Below, piece by piece: positions 1 to 8,776 of a stretch of 64,000 bases of DNA; within the stretch, counting starts at the first letter, position 1; each line of letters begins with the position of its first letter. The stretch comes from Oscillospiraceae bacterium (GTDB lineage Bacteria; Bacillota; Clostridia; Oscillospirales; Ruminococcaceae). Below the pieces are notes generated by a model. The model was not told the origin of the DNA. It searched no databases and worked only from the letters and a program-made list of their open reading frames with translations. The translations under genes and the position numbers were made by a program. The stretch spans positions 1 to 64,000 of the forward strand of contig SVMW01000010.1 in assembly GCA_015067215.1 (NCBI GenBank). Direction: 5' to 3'.

Positions 1-29
1 AATGAAGATAAAAAATGTTTAATAATCTA

Positions 30-58
30 TTGAACTAATATTTTTTATATACTAAAAT
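30..58 (+). promoter_or_regulatory. SigA-type promoter of the GH51 gene
   Basis: A TTGAAC -35 (30-35) and a TAAAAT -10 (53-58) are separated by exactly 17 bases and lie about 30 bases upstream of the GTG start. Inferred from consensus match only. Confidence 0.55.
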
Positions 59-89
59 ATATGTAAAAATTAGTAAACGAGGTGGTTTT

Positions 90-1571
90 GTGAAGGCACA
101 GATCCTTATCAACAAGCATTTTACAATTGGCGAAATTGACCGCCGCATTTATGGTTCTTTTATCGAACATCTTGGCAGAGCTGTTTACAACGGTATATAC
201 GAACCCGGTCATACAACTGCAGATGATATGGGCTTCCGCAAAGATGTTATAGACCTTATCAAAAAACTCAATGTACCGATTGTACGTTATCCGGGCGGCA
301 ACTTTGTGTCAGGCTACAACTGGGAAGACGGCATTGGTGACCGCAGCAAACGCCCACAGAGAATGGAACTTGCATGGGGAACAACCGAAACAAACCAGAT
401 TGGCATTGATGAATTTCACCAATGGGCTAAACGTGCTGACACTGAAGTTATGATGGCGGTAAACCTTGGCACCAGAGGCCCTGAAGAAGCCCGAAACTGC
501 CTTGAATACTGCAACTCAACAACAGATACCTACTGGGCAAATCTGCGCCGTAAAAACGGTTTTGAGCAGCCTTTTGGCATCAAGGTGTGGTGCCTTGGCA
601 ATGAGATGGACGGCGACTGGCAGATGGGTGGCAAAACTCCTGATGAATACGGCCGCATTGCCTTTGAAACTGCCAAGCTGATGAAATGGACAGACCCTTC
701 CATTGAACTTGTGGCCTGTGGCTCCTCCAACAACAGAATGCTAACCTTTGTTGACTGGGAATATAAAGTTCTTGACCATACCTATGAATATATCGATTAC
801 CTGTCACTGCACCAGTATTTTGGCAATGCAGCAGATGATTCACAGGACTTTTTGTGCTGCAGTGTTGATATGGACAATTTTATCAAAACAATTGCTGCAG
901 TATGTGATGCAGTAAAAGCCAAAAAACGCAGTGACAAAACTGTTAATCTTTCCTTTGACGAATGGAATGTATGGTTCCACTCCAACGGTGCTAAATTTGA
1001 GCCTTGGTCCATTGCACCTCCGCAGCTGGAAGATATATATAACTTTGAAGATGCTCTTGTTGTCGGCTGTATCCTCACTACTCTGCAGAACAACTGTGAC
1101 CGCGTAAAAATGGCCTGTCTTGCACAGCTGGTTAATGTTATTGCTCCGATTATGACAGAAAACGGCGGCAAAGCATGGGCACAGACAATCTTCTGGCCGT
1201 TTATGTATGCTTCTGTTTACGGCAACGGCAAAACAATGCGCTCAATTGTTGAGTGCGATAAGTTTTCAACTGAAAAACATAAAGATGTACCTTATGTTGA
1301 AGCATCTGTTGTTTACAACGAAAAAGAAAACGAAGTTGTGCTTTATGCTGTTAACCGTTCCCTCAGCGAAGATGTTGAACTCAGCTTTGTGGCCGAAGGC
1401 TTTGAAGGCTATAAGCTTGTTGAACATGTTGAACTTTACAATGACGACCTTAAAGCCGTAAATGAAAAGGACAACGAACGCGTTGCCCCTGCAAATGTAG
1501 CGGTAACAGAAAGTGAAACTGTTACACTTAAAAAACATTCCTGGAACATGCTACGCTACAAAGCTCAGTAA
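90..1571 (+). CDS. Alpha-L-arabinofuranosidase, GH51
   Basis: A 493-residue cytoplasmic glycosidase (no signal peptide) that removes terminal alpha-L-arabinofuranosyl residues from arabino-oligosaccharides taken up by the cell. The start is a GTG preceded by GAGGTGG (79-85). The family landmarks are visible: the GNEMDG motif holds the acid/base Glu172, and FDEWNVW holds the nucleophile Glu291. These match the spacing in characterised GH51 enzymes, with a (beta/alpha)8 barrel in front and a beta-sandwich at the C terminus. Length is normal for the bacterial intracellular type. It has its own promoter and terminator and no neighbouring sugar transporter, so it appears monocistronic. Substrate is inferred from the family. 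Confidence 0.95.
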   Translation: MKAQILINKHFTIGEIDRRIYGSFIEHLGRAVYNGIYEPGHTTADDMGFRKDVIDLIKKLNVPIVRYPGGNFVSGYNWEDGIGDRSKRPQRMELAWGTTETNQIGIDEFHQWAKRADTEVMMAVNLGTRGPEEARNCLEYCNSTTDTYWANLRRKNGFEQPFGIKVWCLGNEMDGDWQMGGKTPDEYGRIAFETAKLMKWTDPSIELVACGSSNNRMLTFVDWEYKVLDHTYEYIDYLSLHQYFGNAADDSQDFLCCSVDMDNFIKTIAAVCDAVKAKKRSDKTVNLSFDEWNVWFHSNGAKFEPWSIAPPQLEDIYNFEDALVVGCILTTLQNNCDRVKMACLAQLVNVIAPIMTENGGKAWAQTIFWPFMYASVYGNGKTMRSIVECDKFSTEKHKDVPYVEASVVYNEKENEVVLYAVNRSLSEDVELSFVAEGFEGYKLVEHVELYNDDLKAVNEKDNERVAPANVAVTESETVTLKKHSWNMLRYKAQ

Positions 1572-1585
1572 TTTATTATAATAAA

Positions 1586-1620
1586 AGAGACGGGAGAAAA
1601 TTGATTTCTCCCGTCTTTTC
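1586..1620. terminator. Bidirectional terminator
   Basis: GACGGGAGAAA pairs with TTTCTCCCGTC around a TTGA-type loop, flanked by A-rich and T-rich runs. It sits between the convergent arabinofuranosidase and TRIC-family genes and can serve both. Confidence 0.85.
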
Positions 1621-1632
1621 GTGTTTATTCAG

Positions 1633-2268
1633 TTATTTGTTATGTTTTGCCTTGTCTATAGTAGGCAGATTTACGTTGTGTACAATTGCCCACATTCTCA
1701 TACCAAAAATCAGCACAAGTGCAATAAAGTTGGACACAACAGCAGGTATTGCAGTTTTAAGCATAAAGAAATATGCAACAGCACCTACCATAGAAGCAGT
1801 AGCGTAAATGTCTTTTGTGAGTACAGCAGGTTTTACATTGCACATCATATCTCTCAGAAGACCGCCGCCAACAGCAGTGATAACACCAACAGCACAAATC
1901 AAAAAGCCGCTTTCGTGGCCAAGCTGCATTGCAAGGTCCATTGCAACGGTTGTAAAAATTGCAAGACCGATTGCATCAAGCACGTTTACAATATCAAGGA
2001 TTTTGTCTTTAAAGCGGGACTGCACAAACTTGTGATAGATAACAAATGTCAGAAAAGCAGTTACAACTGCGGAAAGCACATACACAGGGTTGCGGAACAT
2101 CATAGGCGGAGTATTGCCTAACAAAAGGTCTCTTGTCATACCGCCGCCACAGGCAGTCATAACAGCCATAAGGTTTATACCAAAAAGGTCAAGGTCGTTG
2201 TCAATTGCAACCAGTGCACCTGCAAAAGCAAAAGCAACTGTACCAATCATTTCAAGCAAAAATGTCAT
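1633..2268 (-). CDS. TRIC cation channel/UPF0126 family membrane protein
   Basis: An integral membrane protein of 211 residues from the chosen ATG, with about seven hydrophobic segments. It carries the two tandem glycine-rich repeats of the UPF0126 (YadS/YicG) family, each ending in a GGG..RD motif (CGGGMTRDLLLG and VGGGLLRDMM). Prokaryotic TRIC homologues form trimeric potassium-permeable channels; the physiological role in bacteria is unclear. An upstream in-frame start would add 20 residues, but GGAGG lies 9 bases before the ATG at 2268, so that start is preferred. It is convergent with the GH51 gene and divergent from the nucleoside hydrolases. Confidence 0.88.
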   Translation of the reverse strand: MTFLLEMIGTVAFAFAGALVAIDNDLDLFGINLMAVMTACGGGMTRDLLLGNTPPMMFRNPVYVLSAVVTAFLTFVIYHKFVQSRFKDKILDIVNVLDAIGLAIFTTVAMDLAMQLGHESGFLICAVGVITAVGGGLLRDMMCNVKPAVLTKDIYATASMVGAVAYFFMLKTAIPAVVSNFIALVLIFGMRMWAIVHNVNLPTIDKAKHNK

Positions 2269-2434
2269 ATTCTGTTTTCCTCCGACAAAAACTATACGGC
2301 AAAATGCCATCAAGTAAAATACTAACATTTAGTGCAGATTAAGTCAACGGAAAAAGCAGTTTTTGTGTTTATTTTTTATACAAAATATGGTAAAGTTATT
2401 TTGTCAGAGCACTTAAGTCAGAAGGAGTAATTTT

Positions 2435-3373
2435 ATGAAGAAAATTCCTGTTATTATGGATGTGGACACCGGTATTGACGATGCTGTTGCCCTTATTCTT
2501 GCAATGCAGTCAGATAAATTGGATATAAAAGGTGTAACTGTTGTTGCGGGCAATCAGACACTGGACAAAACCCTGCACAATACACTTTCTGTGGTGGATT
2601 ATTTTGGCAGAAAGGATATCCCCGTGGCAAAAGGCTGTGACAGCCCCCTTGTACGGGCACAGTATGTAGACCCTGCAACCCATGGTGAAAGCGGACTTGG
2701 CACAGCAAAACTGCCACAGCCGTCAATACAGCCGCATCACCTTGATGCAGTCACCTTTTTAAAAGAAACATTAGAAAACAGTGAAGAAAAAATCACTCTT
2801 GTGCCGGTAGGCCCTTTAACAAATATTGCTCTTTTGTTAACCTGTTATCCTCATGTGAAAGAAAAAATAGAAAAAATTGTTATGATGGGTGGCGGTGCTT
2901 TTGAGGGAAATATGAACGCCGTTGAAGAGTTCAATATTTTTGTTGACCCCGAAGCTGCAAAAATTGTGTTTGACAGCGGTGTGGATATTGTAATGTGCGG
3001 ACTGGACATTACAATGAAAAGCTATACCACCTGGGACGATATTATGCGCCTTAAAGCAACAGGCACAAAGGCAGGAGATTTCTGTGCCGAAGCTTTTGGT
3101 GTTTATTACAACCGTTATGTTTCCAACAGCCGTCTGCCGGGTTGTGCTGTGCATGATGCCGTGGCTGTTACATACCTGCTTCATCCTGAATGGATAAAAA
3201 CAGAAAAGGGCAGGGTAAAGGTGGATATTGAAGGGGCAAACAGTTATGGTGCAACAGTTTGCGATTTTCGTCCGTGCAGAGATAAAAGTAAGGATAATGC
3301 ATTGGTTTGCCTCGATATAGACCGCGATAAATTTGTAGACCTGCTTGTCAGGGCCTGCGAAAGCTATAAATAA
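2435..3373 (+). CDS. Nucleoside hydrolase, IunH/Rih family
   Basis: A 312-residue enzyme that splits ribonucleosides into base and ribose for salvage. The calcium- and ribose-binding cluster DVDTGIDD is at residues 9-16, and the conserved His240-Asp241 pair (VHDAVAV) that helps activate the leaving base is present. AAGGAG precedes the ATG. A second, divergent family member starts 15 bases downstream behind a strong AGGAGGTG site, so the two are probably co-transcribed. Base specificity (pyrimidine or inosine/uridine) cannot be decided from sequence. The family call is firm. Confidence 0.94.
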   Translation: MKKIPVIMDVDTGIDDAVALILAMQSDKLDIKGVTVVAGNQTLDKTLHNTLSVVDYFGRKDIPVAKGCDSPLVRAQYVDPATHGESGLGTAKLPQPSIQPHHLDAVTFLKETLENSEEKITLVPVGPLTNIALLLTCYPHVKEKIEKIVMMGGGAFEGNMNAVEEFNIFVDPEAAKIVFDSGVDIVMCGLDITMKSYTTWDDIMRLKATGTKAGDFCAEAFGVYYNRYVSNSRLPGCAVHDAVAVTYLLHPEWIKTEKGRVKVDIEGANSYGATVCDFRPCRDKSKDNALVCLDIDRDKFVDLLVRACESYK

Positions 3374-3388
3374 GGAGGTGCTGCAGAT

Positions 3389-4159
3389 ATGAAAAGACCG
3401 GTAATTATTGATATGGACCTGACCTGCGATGATGTGGCAGCTCTTGAAATAGCCGCAAAAACAAATGAAATTGACATAAAAGCAGTAACATTGGTTGGTT
3501 CAGATGCAAAACAAAAAACACAATATACAAAAGAATTGTGCAGACAGCTGAATATTGACTGCAAAGCTGCAACAGGGGCCTTAAAACCAATTTTCAAGGA
3601 TGAATTTATACAGAGAGATTTATACGGAAGATACGCGGTTAACGTCAATATTTCGGGTAGCAGTGACGGTGACAGCTGTAATTATCCATGGGATATAATT
3701 GCTGATGAGGCAGAAAAGGCAAAGGGCAATCTGGAAATAATAACTCTCGGGCCTGTTACAAATGTAGCAATAACACTGCTGCGTTACCCGAAGGTAAAAA
3801 CGCTTATAAAACGTATTTTTGTTGCAGCAGGTGCGGGATATACAGGCAATGTGGCACCATACAGTGAATACAATGCATATTGTGACCCTGATGCCTTGCA
3901 GATTATTTTTGACAGTGGTATACCTGTTACATTGTTTCCTTTGGAAGCTGCTGATTATTTCAGTAAAGACATAAAAGGCTGTATACCGTATTCAGCTGCA
4001 GCAATGACAGCTTTTGGCAATCTGCAGACCGTTTGTACAAAAGATTATTATGTTGTATGTGAAACCCGCAAAGGAGAAAATCAGGGCTGGACAATTGTGG
4101 ACAGGCTTGGCAAATATAAAAAGAAACCAAACATTTCTGTGGTTACAGCAACAGATTAA
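3389..4159 (+). CDS. Divergent nucleoside hydrolase-like protein
   Basis: A 256-residue paralogue of the upstream enzyme, about 55 residues shorter. The N-terminal Asp cluster is kept (DMDLTCDD, residues 8-15, with Thr-Cys in place of the usual Thr-Gly). The central LGPVTN and NAYCDPDA motifs are also recognisable. The region that should carry the catalytic His-Asp pair is missing: after the AAMTAFGN stretch the chain passes directly to the C-terminal segment, as if an internal piece were deleted. It may be inactive, bind nucleosides without hydrolysing them, or form a hetero-oligomer with its neighbour. The reading frame is intact with a strong RBS, so it is probably expressed. Confidence 0.82.
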   Translation: MKRPVIIDMDLTCDDVAALEIAAKTNEIDIKAVTLVGSDAKQKTQYTKELCRQLNIDCKAATGALKPIFKDEFIQRDLYGRYAVNVNISGSSDGDSCNYPWDIIADEAEKAKGNLEIITLGPVTNVAITLLRYPKVKTLIKRIFVAAGAGYTGNVAPYSEYNAYCDPDALQIIFDSGIPVTLFPLEAADYFSKDIKGCIPYSAAAMTAFGNLQTVCTKDYYVVCETRKGENQGWTIVDRLGKYKKKPNISVVTATD

Positions 4160-4168
4160 TAGAATAAA

Positions 4169-4203
4169 AAACACATTCCGCATATGTGCGGAATGTGTTT
4201 TTG
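4169..4203. terminator. Bidirectional terminator
   Basis: A near-perfect palindrome (ACACATTCCGCA / TGCGGAATGTGT) with A-run before and T-run after, between two convergent genes. Confidence 0.88.
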
Positions 4204-4208
4204 TTTTA

Positions 4209-4718
4209 TCAGTCTTCTTTTTTGTTCCTTACAAATCTGATTTTACAGATATCTGCACCATAAGCTATGGTGCAAGGCAGTTCAAGATGACATCCGAAGC
4301 TTTCTGCAATGCCGCGGTCACCGCACATTGCATGGTCACAAAGCATCTGTATTTCTTCATCACTGCAGCCCTGCTTTTGCCAGGCTTTAACAAGTGGACA
4401 GTAATGAAAATCAATATCAAGATTATCATCTGTGCAGCGTTTTACATCCATTTCAAACACCCACTGTGCAGGTTTGGTGAAAAGAGTTTTCTTGAGTCCT
4501 TTAAGACTGTCACCACCGCCTGCTTTTGCTCTAAGGTTTGCACCCTGGTACAAACCGCAGCGTTTAATGGCTGCAGGAGCGTATTCTTCAGGTGCAAGAC
4601 CTTTCTTTTTTGCTTCATCACAAAGCAGATACATCCATAAAGCACGGTGTTCCAGCTGTTCGCGTATAGCAACAATTAGAGGGTTTTTGATTTTTGCTTC
4701 GTTCTTAATGTTACTCAT
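4209..4718 (-). CDS. L-2-amino-thiazoline-4-carboxylate hydrolase-like protein
   Basis: A 169-residue soluble protein. The block FHYCPLVKAW followed by CSDEEIQMLCDHAMCGDR and ESFG matches the ATC hydrolase family (Pfam ATC_hydrolase), named after the Pseudomonas enzyme that opens L-2-amino-thiazoline-4-carboxylate to N-carbamoyl-cysteine. Most clostridial members are uncharacterised, so the substrate here is unknown. GGAGG lies before the ATG at 4718; a 15-residue upstream extension has no RBS and is not used. The N-terminal half is helical and charged. It appears monocistronic. Confidence 0.75.
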   Translation of the reverse strand: MSNIKNEAKIKNPLIVAIREQLEHRALWMYLLCDEAKKKGLAPEEYAPAAIKRCGLYQGANLRAKAGGGDSLKGLKKTLFTKPAQWVFEMDVKRCTDDNLDIDFHYCPLVKAWQKQGCSDEEIQMLCDHAMCGDRGIAESFGCHLELPCTIAYGADICKIRFVRNKKED

Positions 4719-4801
4719 AAAATATACCTCCGAGAACCATTTTTCTGATTTATATTCTGACACAGCATAATTATTTTGTAAAGTGGCGGATAACTACAAT
4801 G

Positions 4802-5512
4802 TTATTTCTTTATATAGTTAAGCCATAAAACATTGCCTTCATATACAATGCTGTCCTTCAGTTCAAAACTGTCAAAACTGCTGTCGAAAAACAAAGGTTT
4901 ATCAGTTTTATCTGCTATAACAGGTGCAACAACAAGGCTTAGCTCGTCAACAAGCCCTGACCGTTCAAAAGCACCGTTTATAATGCTGCCGCCTTCAAGC
5001 AGAAGTTTGTTTATGCCAAACAGTTTTTTCAGTTTTTCCATTACAAGCACAAGATCAAGGTCATCATCACCTGCAAAAATATAGGAAACACCAATCTTTT
5101 GCAGATATGCCAGATATCGTTTGTCTGCACCTGTACATAATACCTCAATTATATGGCTTTTGTTGTATCCCGGGTCATAATCGTAAATATATGCATCTTT
5201 CCAGCCAAGTCTGCCTTTGCGGTCAAATGCAACAGCATAAAAGCCTTTTGCAGCAGGGGATACATAATCTTCTTCAGTTATATCTGTGGTGCAAAATTCT
5301 GACAGATCAGGGTACCATCCGTTTGTGAAACTGCCTTCCATGGTCACTCTGCCGCAGGCAAAGCCATCAGGTTTATAATCTCTGTTTATCTGATAATAAA
5401 CTTCCGTTGCAGCGGCACATTCGTCTTTTGATAAAAATTCCCCTGTAACTTTGCCGTCTATGGATTGAACCATATGGCAAATAATATAAGGTCTGTTTAT
5501 AAAACTGTTCAT
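4802..5512 (-). CDS. RibD C-terminal/dihydrofolate reductase-like protein
   Basis: A 236-residue stand-alone reductase domain of the kind at the C terminus of RibD, using NADPH on a pyrimidine-type substrate. Recognisable parts are SIDGKV (17-22), GRVTME (54-59) and the LLLEGGSIING nucleotide-binding motif (Glu-Gly-Gly at 173-175). No deaminase domain precedes it and no other riboflavin-synthesis gene is adjacent, so it may act on another pterin- or pyrimidine-like compound rather than in riboflavin synthesis. An AAGGAG site sits just before the ATG. Confidence 0.85.
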   Translation of the reverse strand: MNSFINRPYIICHMVQSIDGKVTGEFLSKDECAAATEVYYQINRDYKPDGFACGRVTMEGSFTNGWYPDLSEFCTTDITEEDYVSPAAKGFYAVAFDRKGRLGWKDAYIYDYDPGYNKSHIIEVLCTGADKRYLAYLQKIGVSYIFAGDDDLDLVLVMEKLKKLFGINKLLLEGGSIINGAFERSGLVDELSLVVAPVIADKTDKPLFFDSSFDSFELKDSIVYEGNVLWLNYIKK

Positions 5513-5554
5513 AGAAACTCCTTGCAGATTTATTATATAATCATTTTACTGCAA

Positions 5555-5583
5555 AAAAATGCTCCCTGCAACAGGGAGCATTT
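5555..5583 (-). terminator. Terminator of purC
   Basis: ATGCTCCCTG / CAGGGAGCAT hairpin with a 3-base loop; the A7 run on the plus strand gives a T-tract on the minus strand directly downstream of purC. Confidence 0.85.
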
Positions 5584-5600
5584 CCGGATTATATGTATAA

Positions 5601-6284
5601 TTATCTGTTGAGGATAAGTTTTGTAAGTTCAACAGGATCGATTTTTTCACTGCCGCGGAATACACGCATGTTACCGGAAGCAATTTCGTCAATTAAGATA
5701 ACTTCGCCGTTGTTGTAACCAAATTCAAATTTGATATCCCAAAGATCAAGGCCGATGGATTTAAGGTCATCTGCAACAACTTTAGTAATTTTGAGTGTCT
5801 GTTCTTTCATGCTGTTGAACATTTCCTGAGTCATAACACCCAAAGCTGCAAGACCTTCGCTTGTTACAAGAGGGTCGCCTTTAGCGTCGTTTTTAAATGT
5901 ACATTCAACATAACCGCCTTCAAGTGGTGTGCCGTCAGCAATGTATTCGCCGTATCTGCGGATAAAGCTGCCTGTAGCAACAAGACGGCAGATGATTTCA
6001 AGACCATGACCGAATACTGTTGCAGGGAGAACTTCCATTTCAGCGTTTTCAAGGTTTGCACTTACATAGTGTGTTTTGATGCCTGCTTCTTTCAAAAGGT
6101 TAAAGTAATAAACAGATGTTTCAAGGTTAGCTTTGCCGATACCTTCAATTGTAAGTCCTACAGCGTTTTCGCCTGGATCAAACACACCGTCTTTACCTGT
6201 GCAGTCATCTTTAAATTTAAGCAGCACATTGCCGTTTTCAAGGCTGTATACATCTTTTGTTTTACCTTCGTAAATCTTTTTCAT
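5601..6284 (-). CDS. purC: Phosphoribosylaminoimidazole-succinocarboxamide synthase
   Basis: SAICAR synthase, the ATP-dependent ligase joining aspartate to CAIR in de novo purine synthesis. The 227-residue chain begins with the typical [11 protein letters not shown] and contains the [15 protein letters not shown] block and IDEIASGN near the end. The usual DE-(S/T)PD-xxRLW signature is replaced by [11 protein letters not shown], and the protein is slightly shorter than most PurC, marking it as a divergent clade. GAGGAG precedes the ATG. It is isolated from other pur genes here, with its own terminator, so it is not part of a local purine operon. Confidence 0.95.
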   Translation of the reverse strand: MKKIYEGKTKDVYSLENGNVLLKFKDDCTGKDGVFDPGENAVGLTIEGIGKANLETSVYYFNLLKEAGIKTHYVSANLENAEMEVLPATVFGHGLEIICRLVATGSFIRRYGEYIADGTPLEGGYVECTFKNDAKGDPLVTSEGLAALGVMTQEMFNSMKEQTLKITKVVADDLKSIGLDLWDIKFEFGYNNGEVILIDEIASGNMRVFRGSEKIDPVELTKLILNR

Positions 6285-6477
6285 AACAATCTCCTCTGAA
6301 CAGTAATAATTATATATTAAATTGATAAAGTAATATTGTTTTGCAACAAAATTACCTTTTTATAGTATAACATTTATTTGCCAAAAATCAACATTTTACA
6401 CAAAAATATTATAATTTTTTTGTGATATATATTATATATAATCTTTTTATGAGAATATAATCCATATTAACCAAAAT

Positions 6478-6520
6478 GAAAAAATCTGTTTAGTATACTT
6501 TACTGAACAGATTTTTTTAT
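6478..6520. terminator. Bidirectional terminator
   Basis: AAAAAATCTGTTTAG / CTGAACAGATTTTTT hairpin immediately after the stop of the minus-strand lipoprotein gene. The 150 bases between it and purC are about 80% A+T and hold no gene. Confidence 0.8.
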
Positions 6521-6523
6521 GGT

Positions 6524-8254
6524 CTAAACAGTATAATCTGATACACCTGAAAAGTTGTTTACTTTATCCTGAATATAAAACAGTACATTATTCATTGTTG
6601 GCTCTGCAACATTTTCACCGCCTGAAAGTCCAAACTGCTGTTTGTCATTGAAATCTTTTGGCTTTCCGTTTTCATCAAGGGTAATGCCATCCCTGAAACC
6701 ATCAGGAGGTTTTATACCGTTAGGGCGTTCTCCAAAGATATTGGGGTCAGCTTTTTCAGGGTCAAAGTTTTCTCTGTCAGGTATTTCAAAACCTTCAGGC
6801 AGGTTTTCCGGGTCAAACAGGTTTGGGTCGAAGCTGCCCATATGACCTTTATCGCCAAAACCGTCCATACCACCCGGACGCATCTTAACATCTGTGCCGC
6901 TGTATGCCTGCTGCAGGGCGTTGTCAAAGCCTGTGACGGATGAAATATCATATAAACCTGCATTTTCAGTTCCGTTTACGGTACCTCCAATGTAAACTTT
7001 ATAAACATCACCTACGGCAAATTCAGGGCAGGAGACAATGACTCCCATAAACCTGCGTATATCGCTGCCTGCAACTTCGTCTTCTGACGGGTCGTATGCA
7101 AAAACAACGTCTCCGTTTTCTTTCGTAACAATTATTGCACAGTCACTTTCGTTATATCCGGCAAACTGCAGGTTCATTGTAACCTGTTCGGAATCGCTTT
7201 CGGCCCAGTCCATTGTACTGCCTAAAGCAACAACTGTACCGCCGTTGATGTATGAACCCATATCGCTGTCAAGGCCTGCGTCAGAAGCCGGGTTTGCACT
7301 TGCAATAACGGTACCGCCGTTTATAACAAGCCAGCCGTTAGAGTCAATGCCGTCGCCTTCTTCTCCGAGTCCTGCAATGACGTGTATATTGCCGCCGTTG
7401 ATGGTTGTGACAGATACACCGTCTTCGTTGGTGTTTATGCCGTCATTTTCGGAAAAAATATTGATATTGCCGCCATTTATTGTCAGATGGAGCTCGCTGC
7501 CAAGGCCTTCATTCGCGGCGTTTATGTTAAGCACACCTGTCCCGTCAGTTTCCCCGTCAATGTTCATTGACATATAGGAATAGAAAGCCCCATCCTGTTT
7601 CCACAGTTTCTTTTCATCATCATTGTCTTTAAATATTTTTGCAACGTATGCGCCATAAATATTATTTACACTGCCATCGGCAATAATAACATTTGCACCT
7701 GCTTTTGTTGTGTCAACAGAACTTTGTGCAGTTTCAGTGTCCCATTCATTGTCACATTCATAAACATTCATGAACAGGACGGCAGGGGCGACATCGCAGT
7801 TTATGTCTGCGTTGTCAAAAACCAGTGTAACTATTGCAGTTTCATCGGTTCTGGCATCTTCGCCCAGGTCAACACGTATCTGGCCCTGGCCGATACTGCC
7901 GCTTAAACGGTAAATGCCTGCTTTTGTAATGTTTACAACAGTAGTGGCATAAGCCTGTTCAGCTGTGTGTTTGTCTTTATTTTCACCTTCGCCATAAGGG
8001 TTGCCGCTTTCATATCTGTCCCTGTCTTCGTAATAAATGACATCATTGGACAAATATACTGCATCAGAACTGTTTGTGCCGACCGATTTACCGTCAGCAG
8101 TTATTGTGCTGTCTGACAGTATAATGTTAACTTCTTTGTCGGAAGCTGTGCCGTTGCTGTTTTGTTCTGCTGATGTGTTGTTGCTGCAGGAGGTAAAACT
8201 CATCACAGCAAAGCAAAAACAGGCAATCAATGCCAAAACTTTTTTTGTAAACAT
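6524..8254 (-). CDS. Cthe_2159-like beta-helix carbohydrate-binding lipoprotein
   Basis: A 576-residue exported lipoprotein. From the ATG at 8254 (GGGGGA upstream) there is a signal peptide with a lipobox ending at Cys23. The middle carries repeats of the type INGG-(N/T)-(I/V)-x-(I/V) with Asp/Asn-rich turns (four clear INGG turns), the pattern of the Cthe_2159 family (parallel beta-helix proteins reported to bind pectin-like polymers with calcium). The last 130 residues are low-complexity, rich in Asp, Pro, Phe, Gly and Met, resembling the tails of clostridial surface proteins. A 35-residue in-frame extension upstream lacks a signal peptide and RBS and is rejected. Binding partner unknown. 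Confidence 0.8.
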   Translation of the reverse strand: MFTKKVLALIACFCFAVMSFTSCSNNTSAEQNSNGTASDKEVNIILSDSTITADGKSVGTNSSDAVYLSNDVIYYEDRDRYESGNPYGEGENKDKHTAEQAYATTVVNITKAGIYRLSGSIGQGQIRVDLGEDARTDETAIVTLVFDNADINCDVAPAVLFMNVYECDNEWDTETAQSSVDTTKAGANVIIADGSVNNIYGAYVAKIFKDNDDEKKLWKQDGAFYSYMSMNIDGETDGTGVLNINAANEGLGSELHLTINGGNINIFSENDGINTNEDGVSVTTINGGNIHVIAGLGEEGDGIDSNGWLVINGGTVIASANPASDAGLDSDMGSYINGGTVVALGSTMDWAESDSEQVTMNLQFAGYNESDCAIIVTKENGDVVFAYDPSEDEVAGSDIRRFMGVIVSCPEFAVGDVYKVYIGGTVNGTENAGLYDISSVTGFDNALQQAYSGTDVKMRPGGMDGFGDKGHMGSFDPNLFDPENLPEGFEIPDRENFDPEKADPNIFGERPNGIKPPDGFRDGITLDENGKPKDFNDKQQFGLSGGENVAEPTMNNVLFYIQDKVNNFSGVSDYTV

Positions 8255-8361
8255 ATCAGTATAATCCCCCTGAAAAACTTTGAGTAAATTATGACCAACA
8301 GATGTGAAAAAAGTGTGGAGATGTTGTGGTTGTTTTTTAGAATTAAGTTTTAATAACATAG

Positions 8362-8393
8362 AAAATAAAAATCCCTCTGCTGTAGCAGAGGGA
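8362..8393 (-). terminator. Terminator of the DUF1508 gene
   Basis: TCCCTCTGCT / AGCAGAGGGA hairpin followed on the minus strand by TTTTTATTTT. Confidence 0.85.
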
Positions 8394-8404
8394 AATAACT
8401 GATA

Positions 8405-8776
8405 TTATTCAGCTTCTTCAACTGTTGCATCAGCAGAGTTTTTAACTACGCTTTCAACGCCGTTTTTGCAACCTGCTTTTGTTGTGTAACCTTCGCTTGC
8501 GAGGATAGGTTCGCCGTTTGTTGCTTTAAGACGGAAACGGAATTCGCCTGCCTTATCTTCGTAAATTTCAAATTTAGGATGTTTGCAAACTTCATAGTTT
8601 TCTACAGTCTGGTCTTCAACATTTGCGTTTGCAGCATTTTTGATAACACTTTCAACACCGTTGCGGCAAGCAGCCAGAGTTGTATAAACTTCGCTTGTAC
8701 CAATTGTTTCGCCATTGCCGGCTTTAAGATGGAAATTGTAGCCTGTAGGAGTCTGTTTGATAACGAATTTACCCAT
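8405..8776 (-). CDS. Tandem DUF1508 (YegP-like) protein
   Basis: A 123-residue protein made of two copies of the roughly 50-residue DUF1508/UPF0339 unit (about residues 3-50 and 67-118). Each has the F-x-(F/L)-x-L-K-A-x-N-G-E core, an S-E-x-Y-T-T turn and an N-G-V-E-S-V-x-K-N-(A/S) helix. Proteins of this family are small, soluble and of unknown function. GGAGG precedes the ATG and a terminator follows, so it is monocistronic. It is divergent from the YDG-domain surface gene across a 369-base region. Confidence 0.88.
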   Translation of the reverse strand: MGKFVIKQTPTGYNFHLKAGNGETIGTSEVYTTLAACRNGVESVIKNAANANVEDQTVENYEVCKHPKFEIYEDKAGEFRFRLKATNGEPILASEGYTTKAGCKNGVESVVKNSADATVEEAE

